Source of the DNA: Paenibacillus catalpae
GTDB lineage: Bacteria; Bacillota; Bacilli; Paenibacillales; Paenibacillaceae
DNA: 64,000 nucleotides
Direction of reading: 5' to 3'
Assembly (NCBI RefSeq): GCF_900112695.1
Contig: NZ_FOMT01000003.1
Location: 558,001 to 622,000 of the forward strand
The notes under the pieces were generated by a model. The model was not told where the DNA came from. It ran no database searches and saw only the letters and a list, made by a program, of their open reading frames with translations. The position numbers were made by a program, and so were the translations under genes. How positions within the stretch are numbered: the first letter of the stretch is position 1; every line of letters begins with the position of its first letter. Positions 7,688 to 15,880 of the stretch are shown here, one piece after another.

Positions 7688-10348
7688 ATGAGTAATCGTC
7701 TTAAGGAAGTGCTTGAAGGTCAGGAACATAATTATATTCTTCCGTTTCTCTGGCAGCATGGGGAAGAAGAGTATAGAATTCGGGAAGAGATGGCACGTGT
7801 TCATGAGTCGGGAATCGGGGCGGTGTGCATCGAAGCCCGGCCGCATCCGGATTTTCTTGGTCCGAAGTGGTGGTCGGATTTGGATATTATTATGGATGAG
7901 GCAAGGCAACGCGGCATGAAGGTATGGCTGCTGGATGATGATCATTTCCCGACAGGGCATGCGGCAGGCCAAGTGAAGCAGGCTCCGGAAGAGTTTCATC
8001 GCAAGTTTTTGGCCGAGCGTTATATCGATACGGTTGGGCCGGCAAAAGGCACCTCCCTTTTGTTGGATACGCTGCTGATGAACGGACTTCGTCCGACATT
8101 CTCAACTGTAGAGTATGCTAAAGGTAGTAATAAGCTTATTTCGGTTGTAGCGGTGCAACGGAATCCTCTCGATGGGGCATTGCTTAGAGAATGTATGGAT
8201 CTTACCGAACTTGTTACGGACGGTATCCTCTATTGGGATATCCCGGAAGGGTATTGGCGGGTATTTGTTATTTCAGAAAACAAAGATGGCGGAAGTATAG
8301 CTCAGGAGGATTACCTAAATCCGCTGGTTCGAGACTCCGTCCGCATTCTAATCGATACGGTGTATGAAACCGTCTATGAACGGTACAAGTCAGATTTCGG
8401 CAGCACCTTTGCCGGATTCTTTTCCGATGAACCCGGATTCTATAACGATAAAACGACCTTTGATTTCCAATCGAGACCGGGTAAAAAAGGAGTGCCGCTT
8501 CCTTGGAGCAATGAAGTGTCATCCCTGTTGGAACAGGCATTAGGCCAAGATTACTGCAAGCATCTTCATCTTCTCTGGCAGGAGGATTCAGAAGAGTATT
8601 TTAAAGTCGTTCGGTACACGTATATGAATATCGTCAGCAAGCTCTATGCGGACAATTTCTGCAACCAAATCGGAGAGTGGTGCAGAGCCCGCGGAGTAGA
8701 ATATATCGGACATGTACTTGAAGATAACAACGTTCATGCAAGACTCGGGCCAGGCCCAGGCCATTTCTTCCGTTCGCTCTGGGGGCAGGATATGTCGGGG
8801 CTTGATGTGGTGCTGTGGCAGATCGTCCCGGGCTTTGATGAATTGAGCTTCCGCAACACTTCGGGGGAGACGGACAGTGAGTTCTTTCACTATGGACTTG
8901 CTAAGCTTGGCGTGTCGCTTGGGCACATTGATCCGAAAAAACAAGGCCGGACGATGTGCGAGGTGTATGGGGCATATGGCTGGACGGAAGGTCTGAAGCT
9001 GATGAAGTGGCTGACTGACCATATGCTGGTCCGGGGCGTTAACTATTTTGTTCCGCATGCCTTTACTCAGAAAGCCTTTCCGGATCCGGATTGTCCGCCG
9101 CATATGTATGCCGGCGGGAAAAATCCGCAGTACCGCTATTATAATCATTTGAATCGCTACATGAATCGGATTAGTCACCTGATTTCAGGCGGAAGACATG
9201 TGGCAACTGCGGCCGTTCTGTATCACGCTGAAGCTGAGTGGTCCGGGGAAGCGATGTATTTCCATAAACCAGTAAAGGCATTGATGCAGCATCAAATCGA
9301 CTGCGATGTTCTTCCGGTTGACGTCCTATTGGAAGCGTCAAGCGTGAAGGACAACAAGCTGCTTGTAAATCAAGAGGATTATGAATGCCTGATTGTGCCT
9401 TATTCCGAAGCGCTTCCGGAATCGATGATTCGAGGCTTGGGTCAGTTTGCTGAACAAGGACTTGAGATTCTTTTCATCCAAGGACTGCCGTCAAGATCAA
9501 GTGAGGGCTCTGATGCTTCAGCCGAATTATCGTGGCTTGCCGATCATCCGAATGTGAAGCTGGTGTCTTTGGACAATCTAGCACAGGAGCTTATTGCAAG
9601 CGGTCATTACGATGTCAGAGTGGATCAATATCAGCCGTATCTTCGAAACTATCACTACCTTCATGATGGCCTGGAGGTGTTTATGTTCTTTAACGAACAC
9701 CCGTATCAAACGATCGATACGAGGATTAATCTTCCGATCCAAGGGGATGTCTATGCCTATGATGCCTACCTGAATCGGATGACCAGAATTAAAGCAGATA
9801 GGAAAGATGGTAGAAGTACGGTGCAGCTGGTCCTTTCTCCATATGAATCTATCCTCATCCTCCACGGGGCGGATCTTGATAATTGCATCGCGATTCCACA
9901 ACAAATAGCTGGAGCAGGCTTAGAGTTATCAGGTGAATGGACGGTTTCTATCGCTAATGCTGAACAGTACCCTAACTTCAAGGAATGGGGAAATCTGGCG
10001 GCGTTAACGACTATGAGCAGGCCTGACTATTTACCGCGATTCAGCGGCACGTTCCGATATGAAACGGAATTTGAATGGAAAGAATCCTCGGTCCAGGCTC
10101 ACATAGAACTGGGAGAGGTTTATGAAACGGCGGAGGTATGGTTGAATGGCGAGCAGGCAGGAGTCCGCATATGCCCTCCTTACCGTCTGGAAATCAGCGG
10201 TCTGCTGAAGAAGGGCATAAACAAGCTTGTCATCGAAGTCACGAATACGCTTGCAAAAGACCAACGCGATTTTTTGTCGTCCTTTGCGCAGCAGGAGCCA
10301 AGTGGACTTATCGGACCAGTTACCGTGAGAAGAATTACAAAAACGTAA
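7688..10348 (+). CDS. Large GH106/GH2-like glycoside hydrolase
   Basis: An 886-residue protein without signal peptide, so probably cytoplasmic. The first two thirds resemble the TIM-barrel of GH106-like enzymes: WLLDDDHFPTGHAAG (residues about 78-92) corresponds to the family's Y-D-E...W-P-S-G-x-A-G-G signature, and FSDEPGFYND (near 246) carries acidic residues in a typical catalytic loop. The last 130 residues form a galactose-binding-like jelly roll of the GH2 sugar-binding type (VYETAEVWLNGEQAGVR). Strong ribosome binding site ACAGGAGG. It sits behind the locus 1 transporter and most likely cleaves the imported oligosaccharide. Rhamnosidase activity is one possibility, but the substrate is not shown by sequence. 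Confidence 0.65.
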   Translation: MSNRLKEVLEGQEHNYILPFLWQHGEEEYRIREEMARVHESGIGAVCIEARPHPDFLGPKWWSDLDIIMDEARQRGMKVWLLDDDHFPTGHAAGQVKQAPEEFHRKFLAERYIDTVGPAKGTSLLLDTLLMNGLRPTFSTVEYAKGSNKLISVVAVQRNPLDGALLRECMDLTELVTDGILYWDIPEGYWRVFVISENKDGGSIAQEDYLNPLVRDSVRILIDTVYETVYERYKSDFGSTFAGFFSDEPGFYNDKTTFDFQSRPGKKGVPLPWSNEVSSLLEQALGQDYCKHLHLLWQEDSEEYFKVVRYTYMNIVSKLYADNFCNQIGEWCRARGVEYIGHVLEDNNVHARLGPGPGHFFRSLWGQDMSGLDVVLWQIVPGFDELSFRNTSGETDSEFFHYGLAKLGVSLGHIDPKKQGRTMCEVYGAYGWTEGLKLMKWLTDHMLVRGVNYFVPHAFTQKAFPDPDCPPHMYAGGKNPQYRYYNHLNRYMNRISHLISGGRHVATAAVLYHAEAEWSGEAMYFHKPVKALMQHQIDCDVLPVDVLLEASSVKDNKLLVNQEDYECLIVPYSEALPESMIRGLGQFAEQGLEILFIQGLPSRSSEGSDASAELSWLADHPNVKLVSLDNLAQELIASGHYDVRVDQYQPYLRNYHYLHDGLEVFMFFNEHPYQTIDTRINLPIQGDVYAYDAYLNRMTRIKADRKDGRSTVQLVLSPYESILILHGADLDNCIAIPQQIAGAGLELSGEWTVSIANAEQYPNFKEWGNLAALTTMSRPDYLPRFSGTFRYETEFEWKESSVQAHIELGEVYETAEVWLNGEQAGVRICPPYRLEISGLLKKGINKLVIEVTNTLAKDQRDFLSSFAQQEPSGLIGPVTVRRITKT

Positions 10349-10359
10349 GATTATTTTTG

Positions 10360-10388
10360 AGGTGCTGTGAGAAACAGTGCCTTTTTTT
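10360..10388 (+). terminator. Rho-independent terminator after the GH106/GH2-like gene
   Basis: AGGTGCTG (10360-10367) pairs, with two G-T wobbles, with CAGTGCCT (10375-10382), followed by seven T. Confidence 0.7.
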
Positions 10389-10410
10389 ATTTTCGAGTCC
10401 TTTTGAATAT

Positions 10411-10472
10411 GTCGTCAAAACGTTAGTGTTGCGTCGTTAATGTGTTAGTTGTCCTTTGGTATCGGCTATAAA
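10411..10472 (+). promoter_or_regulatory. Locus 2 tandem operator, copy A, with -10 box (GH1 gene)
   Basis: Copy A of a 41-bp element (10411-10451) built of two direct repeats, GTCGTCAAAACGTTAG and a second unit beginning GTCG 22 bp later at 10433. The -10-like TATAAA (10467-10472) starts at element position 57. Three further copies precede other locus 2 genes with the -10 at positions 59-60. The -35 region coincides with the second repeat, as for AraC-type activators. Confidence 0.7.
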
Positions 10473-10506
10473 ATGGGGCTATAACCGAAACTAAGGGGGA
10501 GTAAGC

Positions 10507-11790
10507 ATGGGATTACTATTTCCAGATCATTTTTTATGGGGAGCATCAACGGCCGCCCATCAGGTAGAAGGCAATAATACGAATTCTGATTTTTGGCTGA
10601 TGGAAAATTTGGAAGGGTCGTTGTTCAAGGAGCCATCAGGCAGCGCTGTAGACCACTATAACCGTTATAGGGAGGATATTGCGGCAATGGCCCGTTTGGG
10701 CCTGAATGCCTATCGGTTCTCCATTGAATGGGCTCGGATTGAGCCGGAGGAAGGGCGATTCGAACCGGCGGAAATCGAACATTACCGGGACATGCTGCTT
10801 GCATGTAAAGAATCGAATATCACACCAATCGTTACCCTGCATCATTTCAGCTCGCCTCAATGGTTAATCCGTGAAGGAGGCTGGGAATCGGCTCAAACGC
10901 CTGCACGGTTTGCCCGTTACTGTACGCATGTTATGCGTGAGTTAGGCGATTTGCTTCCGTACGTATGTACGATTAACGAAGCGAACATCTCCATTGGAAT
11001 CAAAAAAATTATGAAGCGCATGCAAGCCCAAGCGAAAACCCCGGGAGCGCAGGTCGGCCTGAATACGGGAGACAACATGTCTCAAATGCAAAAATATTTT
11101 ATGGCACTGAGCAAGGCATTTGGCCTGCCTCCAACCGAGGTCCATTCTTTCCTGGCTCCTCGCACTGAGAATGGCCTGACGACGATATTTCAAGCGCATA
11201 GGGAAGCAAAAGCGGCAATTCGACGGATTAGTCCGCTGACAAAGGTCGGAGTGACGCTGTCGCTTTACGACATACAAAGTGTGCCCGGCGGAGAAGAGCA
11301 AGCGGCACATGCCTGGCAGGAGGAGTTTCTTCAATTCCTCCCTTATCTGCAGGACGATGACTTTTTCGGGTTGCAAAACTATACGCGTGCCGTTTATGGA
11401 CCGGAGGGAATTCTTCCTTTACCGGAAGGCGCCGAGATCACCCAGATGGGGAACGAATATTACCCGGAGGGGCTGGGAGCTGTTGTCCGATATGTCAGCA
11501 AGCAGCTAAATATTCCAATCATCATCACGGAGAACGGGATAGCAACGGATGATGATACGCGCCGTGTTGCCTTTATTGATCAAGCGTTGAAGGGCGTGCA
11601 TGATTGTATTGCGGACGGCATTCAGGTGAATGGCTATATGCATTGGTCGCTGATGGATAATTTTGAGTGGCAGCTCGGGTTCTCCAAACGATTTGGACTT
11701 ATTGAAGTGGACCGAACCAGTCAGGAACGGACAATAAAACCTAGCGGTATTCATCTGGGGAACATTGCGAAGAGGAACGCGATCCAATAG
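10507..11790 (+). CDS. GH1 family beta-glucosidase/6-phospho-beta-glucosidase
   Basis: A 427-residue cytoplasmic enzyme, slightly shorter than the usual 440-480 residues of GH1. It starts FLWGASTAAHQVEG, the family's N-terminal signature. The acid/base is E158 in CTINEANIS, and the nucleophile is E342 in IIITENGIA. The C-terminal MHWSLMDNFEWQLGFSKRFG motif binds the glycone. The residues around E158 differ from well-known members (a long KKIMKRMQAQAKTP insert), so the exact glycone is uncertain. It is a single-gene unit: operator A lies 55 bp upstream and a terminator follows. It probably trims beta-linked hexose from the sugar taken up by the locus 2 transporter. Confidence 0.88.
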   Translation: MGLLFPDHFLWGASTAAHQVEGNNTNSDFWLMENLEGSLFKEPSGSAVDHYNRYREDIAAMARLGLNAYRFSIEWARIEPEEGRFEPAEIEHYRDMLLACKESNITPIVTLHHFSSPQWLIREGGWESAQTPARFARYCTHVMRELGDLLPYVCTINEANISIGIKKIMKRMQAQAKTPGAQVGLNTGDNMSQMQKYFMALSKAFGLPPTEVHSFLAPRTENGLTTIFQAHREAKAAIRRISPLTKVGVTLSLYDIQSVPGGEEQAAHAWQEEFLQFLPYLQDDDFFGLQNYTRAVYGPEGILPLPEGAEITQMGNEYYPEGLGAVVRYVSKQLNIPIIITENGIATDDDTRRVAFIDQALKGVHDCIADGIQVNGYMHWSLMDNFEWQLGFSKRFGLIEVDRTSQERTIKPSGIHLGNIAKRNAIQ

Positions 11791-11818
11791 ATTCATGGGG
11801 CCGTAGAGCCCGAAGGGG

Positions 11819-11850
11819 CTGAACGGGCGTTTGCCCGTTCAGTCTTTTTT
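11819..11850 (+). terminator. Rho-independent terminator after the GH1 gene
   Basis: CTGAACGGGC (11819-11828), loop GTTT and GCCCGTTCAG (11833-11842) form a perfect 10-bp stem followed by CTTTTTT. Confidence 0.9.
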
Positions 11851-11884
11851 AATTCTGAGGCCGTTTGTATTGAATCATCGAAAA

Positions 11885-11948
11885 GTCGATAAAACGTCAG
11901 GATGAGGTCGTCAGATTGTTAGTTGGATGTAACCGCATCCATTAAGAT
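11885..11948 (+). promoter_or_regulatory. Locus 2 tandem operator, copy B (permease operon)
   Basis: Element 11885-11925: GTCGATAAAACGTCAG and, 22 bp later, GTCGTCAGATTGTTAG. A -10-like TAAGAT (11943-11948) starts at element position 59. The permease gene starts 70 bp after the element. Confidence 0.7.
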
Positions 11949-11995
11949 CGAAGTAAGAACTATCAAAGTCAATTACAGAAAGGAATGGATTTTGA

Positions 11996-12952
11996 ATGGA
12001 CACAGCGCTTGTACCGCAGGCGGGTATTCCGCACAAGAAAAAAAAGAATAAATACCGCAAATATGCGCCTCTACTAATCATGATGGTGCCCGGACTTCTA
12101 TACCTGTTGTTCAATAACTATCTGCCGATGCTCGGGATCGCGATTGCTTTCAAAAAAATAAACTTCGCTAAAGGCTTGCTGGAAAGCGATTGGGTTGCTT
12201 TTGAAAATTTTAAGTACCTGTTTAAGACGTCAGACGCTTTTATCATTACTCGTAATACAATCCTCTATAATCTTCTGTTTATTGTTGTGGGAACTTTCTT
12301 GTCCTTTGCCTGTGCTATATTGCTGAACGAAATCAAAAACAAAGCCGTATTGAAGTTCTACCAAAGCATCATCACGCTGCCGCACTTGATTTCTATGGTT
12401 ATCGTCAGCTATCTGGTCTACGCCCTCCTGAGTGCGGATACGGGATTTATGAATCATACGGTACTCCCTTGGTTTGGCATGAAGGATGGCATTTCGTGGT
12501 ATACCGAAGAAAAGTACTGGCCGTGGATATTAACCTTGGTTCATTTCTGGAAAAGCGTCGGTTACTCCAGCATCGTCTTCTTTGCGGCGCTGCTTGGCAT
12601 TGACGAGGAGTATTATGAAGCCGCGAGACTTGACGGTGCAAGCCGGCTCCAGCAGATCCGCCACATTACTTTGCCCATTCTGACACCGGTCATCATTATG
12701 CTGACGCTGCTTAGCATCGGACGTATCTTCTACTCGGATTTCGGCTTATTCTATCAGGTGCCAATGAACTCCGGAGCCTTATTTAACACAACGGCTACGA
12801 TTGATACCTATGTATTCAAAGGGCTGATGGGCAGCGGCGATATTGGCATGTCTGCTGCGGCAGGCGTCTATCAATCGATCGTTGGATTCTTGCTCGTCAT
12901 GCTTGCGAACTATATTGTGCGGCTGTACAGCAAAGACAGCGCATTGTTCTAA
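11996..12952 (+). CDS. Sugar ABC transporter permease, LplB-type (locus 2)
   Basis: A 318-residue membrane subunit. After a basic N-terminus (HKKKKNKYRKYA) come a membrane helix (LLIMMVPGLLYLLFNNYLP) and further helices; the EAA loop is YEAARLDGASRLQQIRHITLP. The ribosome binding site AAAGGAA precedes ATG 11996. Its partner permease follows, but the 152-bp gap between them holds three copies of a hairpin-forming repeat, unlike the tight 2-bp junction in locus 1. Expression is probably controlled by operator copy B. Confidence 0.92.
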   Translation: MDTALVPQAGIPHKKKKNKYRKYAPLLIMMVPGLLYLLFNNYLPMLGIAIAFKKINFAKGLLESDWVAFENFKYLFKTSDAFIITRNTILYNLLFIVVGTFLSFACAILLNEIKNKAVLKFYQSIITLPHLISMVIVSYLVYALLSADTGFMNHTVLPWFGMKDGISWYTEEKYWPWILTLVHFWKSVGYSSIVFFAALLGIDEEYYEAARLDGASRLQQIRHITLPILTPVIIMLTLLSIGRIFYSDFGLFYQVPMNSGALFNTTATIDTYVFKGLMGSGDIGMSAAAGVYQSIVGFLLVMLANYIVRLYSKDSALF

Positions 12953-12957
12953 GCCTG

Positions 12958-13092
12958 TGCTTACGAAGCAGAATTGCTTCGCAATTCTTTTAGCTTATGC
13001 TTACGAAGCAAGAATTGCTTTGCAATTCTTTTAGCTTATGCTTACGAAGCAGAATTGCTTCGCAATTCTTTTAGCTTCACAATTCTTTTAGG
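12958..13092 (+). repeat. Three and a half tandem 40-bp hairpin repeats between two permease genes
   Basis: Units run 12958-12997, 12998-13038, 13039-13077, plus a 3' fragment 13079-13092 that ends in the AGGAGG ribosome binding site of the next gene. Each unit is TGCTTACGAAGC, then an inverted repeat (AGAATTGC, loop TTC or TTT, GCAATTCT), then TTTTAGCTT. The first part can also fold as TGCTT/AAGCA. Related copies lie upstream of the genes at 41729 (reverse strand) and 61047. Confidence 0.9.
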
Positions 13093-13104
13093 AGGCAGAC
13101 AACC

Positions 13105-13989
13105 ATGAAGAACGAGAGTAGAGGCTTGACCTTATTCAGCCATATCATGATGTTCTTGTTCGCCGTATTTTGCATCGTCCCGTTCGTTCTGCTTATTTCC
13201 GCTTCGCTGACGGATCAGAATGATATCATCGCACACGGATACTCCTTCATCCCCCAAACATTCAGCACTTCAGCGTACGAGTACTTGTATGAGAGAGGGG
13301 CGGAAATCACCCGTGCTTACGGAGTTACGATCTTCGTGACGGTAGTTGGTACGGTACTTGGCTTAGCTATCACGACCTTATTGGCCTATCCGCTGTCCAG
13401 AAGTGTTACCCCTCATCGTAATCTGATTATGTTTATCGTCTTCTTCACGATGCTGTTTCAAGGCGGGCTTGTACCCTCCTACCTGGTATACACTCAGATT
13501 TTTGATATTAAAAATACGATTTGGGCCTTGATCATCCCCGGGCTTCTAATGAACGGATTTTACGTCATGCTGATGCGGACTTTCTTCCAATCGACTATTC
13601 CGGGCGCATTGATTGAATCTGCGCAAATGGATGGGGCTGGTGAATACAGAACCTTATGGTCCATCGTGCTTCCGTTGTCTACGCCCATACTGGCGACGAT
13701 TGGCTTGTTTGAATGTATTATGTACTGGAACGACTGGCAGCTCGGGATGATTTACATCACCAACCCTAAGCTGTTCAGTATTCAAAACCTGCTTAACCGA
13801 ATTATGCAGGACATCGATTTCATCAACACCAATTTGTCCAGCAATGCTAGCGATGTAATGCAGCAAATGCCTACCGATTCCGTAAAAATGGCCATTGCGG
13901 TAATCGGAGTGCTGCCTATCCTTGTAGCGTATCCTTTCTTCCAAAAATACTTTATCAAAGGCATCATGATTGGTGCCGTTAAAGGCTAA
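13105..13989 (+). CDS. Sugar ABC transporter permease, YtcP/AraQ-type (locus 2)
   Basis: A 294-residue partner permease with an N-terminal helix (IMMFLFAVFCIVPFVLLIS), an EAA loop ESAQMDGAGEYRTLWSIVLP, and the family ending FFQKYFIKGIMIGAVKG. The ribosome binding site AGGAGG (13090-13095 region) is fused to the last fragment of the upstream repeat array, so folding of that array could influence translation. It acts with the 11996 product. The sensor kinase gene follows after a 130-bp gap containing a strong hairpin. Confidence 0.92.
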   Translation: MKNESRGLTLFSHIMMFLFAVFCIVPFVLLISASLTDQNDIIAHGYSFIPQTFSTSAYEYLYERGAEITRAYGVTIFVTVVGTVLGLAITTLLAYPLSRSVTPHRNLIMFIVFFTMLFQGGLVPSYLVYTQIFDIKNTIWALIIPGLLMNGFYVMLMRTFFQSTIPGALIESAQMDGAGEYRTLWSIVLPLSTPILATIGLFECIMYWNDWQLGMIYITNPKLFSIQNLLNRIMQDIDFINTNLSSNASDVMQQMPTDSVKMAIAVIGVLPILVAYPFFQKYFIKGIMIGAVKG

Positions 13990-14019
13990 AGAACGAACAA
14001 CTCCTAAAGTTCCATATTG

Positions 14020-14052
14020 AACGCCACAACTGAAAGATATGGTTGTGGCGTT
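14020..14052 (+). terminator. Strong hairpin between permease and sensor kinase genes
   Basis: AACGCCACAAC (14020-14030) and its perfect complement (14042-14052) enclose an 11-nt loop. No T-tract follows, so it may be a transcript-stabilising or attenuating hairpin rather than a full terminator; it would separate transporter from two-component expression. Confidence 0.5.
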
Positions 14053-14119
14053 AGTGCTTGCTAAACGTTTATGATAGATGCAAGACTTATTACCTATCCG
14101 CAAAAGGGGCCCGGAAGAC

Positions 14120-15880
14120 ATGAAAACTCCAATATTGTACTGGCAGCAAACCTCTCTTCGGTTCAAGTTGATCGTCAGCGTACTTATTATGACGACGCCT
14201 CTGATAGGGATGCTTATCTACAACAACTACTATGCGATTCATGTCGTCCGCGGCCAGGTTGCGGATTCCTATAAGAATACGTTAAAGCTGTATAAGAATC
14301 AGATCGATTCCAATCTTGACGATATCGACTCGTATATGAGTACGGTAGCCGGTTCCGGCTATGATTTGTTATCCCTTAGCCAGGCAGCGACGGATGGAGA
14401 CTACTACTCTTCCAAGATTTATTTATTCAACAAACTAAGCCAGGAGATTAATTTGTTTGATCCGATTGGCTCCTTTTTTGTATATACCAAACATAGACAA
14501 GATTATTTGAATGTATCAAAGAGCGATCCCTATGCCATCAAGGAACATGACAGAATCCAAGAATTTATCATAGACTACATTCACGAAAGTCCATTTCCGC
14601 AGGGCGGTTCATCATCTAAAGTGTGGACGTCTGTCCGGATTGATGACGACAACTACCTGATCGATATTGTGCATGCCGGCGATGCCTACCTTGGAGCATG
14701 GATCAAAACCGATGAAATATTAACACCTCTCGATTCTCTTCAGATTGGTGAAGGGGGAGAGGCGTTGTTAGCCAATATGCAAAATGAACCTATTTCCAAT
14801 TCAATTCTAGCAGGTAAATATGGGATCGAGCTTAAGCAAGATGTAAGCGAGTATTACATCTCGGGCACGAGAAAGAAATTTCTCGTTATAGGGGCGCCTT
14901 CAAATCGCGGAGACTTCAATACGGTTGCATTAGTGCCTGATGAATATATATTGGCAAAGCTCCCCTATCTTCAATACATTATTTGGTTTATTACGTTAGC
15001 AGCCTTTCTATTTGTCCCTATAGGACTTTATTCCATGAGGAGATCGATTCTGCTTCCTTTATATCGATTGCTGAGAACGATGAAGAAGGTCAGGGAAGGC
15101 GACTGGAGCAGCAGGGTAGAGCTGAGTCATACTTCCGGGGAATTTCAAATCATTGGCGGAGCGTTTAACGCCATGATGTCTGAGGTGGAACGCCTTCGCG
15201 TCAATGTATACGAGGAGCAGCTGAACAAGCAAAAAGAGGAGCTGCAGCGTCTGCAGCTGCAGGTCAATCCTCATTTTTTCCTGAACACGCTTAATATCAT
15301 TTATAATCTGGCAAAGGTCAAAAATTATGATTTAATCCTGGAAATGACGATGTCGTTAATCGAATATTTCCGTTACATGTTCCGAAGCAATACCTCGTTC
15401 GTACCGCTCAGGGACGAGCTTGATCATACCCGGAATTATTTGAAGATTCAAAGTCTGCGGTTTCCGGAAAAACTGAAATGGGTGATTCATTCGCCCGAAT
15501 ATTTATCGGATGTGCCTATCCCGCCGCTAGTTATCCAATCCTTTGTCGAGAATGCGATTAAACATGCCGTTACGCTGGATGAGCCGCTCTCCATTGTTGT
15601 GAACATTGAATTTTTGACCGAGGAGCAAGGGTCCAGAATGAAAATAAGCATCAGGGATTCAGGGCAAGGATTTAATCGTGAACTGCTTGCAGAGCTGCAG
15701 GCAGGCAGAAGCGTTGCGAATGAACTTGGCGAACATACCGGAATCTGGAACGTGGAACGGCGAATAAGGCTTTTATACGGTGAAACGGCCTCGATCCAAT
15801 ATGATAACGATAAGGAGACAGGAGGAGCGAGGATTGAGATGATTATGCCTACAAATCCGGGAATGGAGGAAACAAGATGA
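14120..15880 (+). CDS. YesM-type sensor histidine kinase (two-component system 2)
   Basis: From ATG 14120 the protein has 586 residues. I prefer this start to the in-frame ATG at 14078 because it has a GGAAG site at good distance and yields the normal short cytoplasmic tail before the first membrane helix (LIVSVLIMTTPLIGMLIY). An extracellular sensor region of about 260 residues follows, then helix 2 (YIIWFITLAAFLFVPIGLY), HAMP, a His_kinase domain with H385 in LQVNPHFFLNTLN, and an HATPase domain. The response regulator start overlaps its stop. The signal is probably the oligosaccharide of locus 2. Confidence 0.93.
   Translation: MKTPILYWQQTSLRFKLIVSVLIMTTPLIGMLIYNNYYAIHVVRGQVADSYKNTLKLYKNQIDSNLDDIDSYMSTVAGSGYDLLSLSQAATDGDYYSSKIYLFNKLSQEINLFDPIGSFFVYTKHRQDYLNVSKSDPYAIKEHDRIQEFIIDYIHESPFPQGGSSSKVWTSVRIDDDNYLIDIVHAGDAYLGAWIKTDEILTPLDSLQIGEGGEALLANMQNEPISNSILAGKYGIELKQDVSEYYISGTRKKFLVIGAPSNRGDFNTVALVPDEYILAKLPYLQYIIWFITLAAFLFVPIGLYSMRRSILLPLYRLLRTMKKVREGDWSSRVELSHTSGEFQIIGGAFNAMMSEVERLRVNVYEEQLNKQKEELQRLQLQVNPHFFLNTLNIIYNLAKVKNYDLILEMTMSLIEYFRYMFRSNTSFVPLRDELDHTRNYLKIQSLRFPEKLKWVIHSPEYLSDVPIPPLVIQSFVENAIKHAVTLDEPLSIVVNIEFLTEEQGSRMKISIRDSGQGFNRELLAELQAGRSVANELGEHTGIWNVERRIRLLYGETASIQYDNDKETGGARIEMIMPTNPGMEETR

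Noticed and set aside
12958..13092. CRISPR array
   Set aside because: The repeats are directly tandem with no unique spacers, and no cas genes are near.
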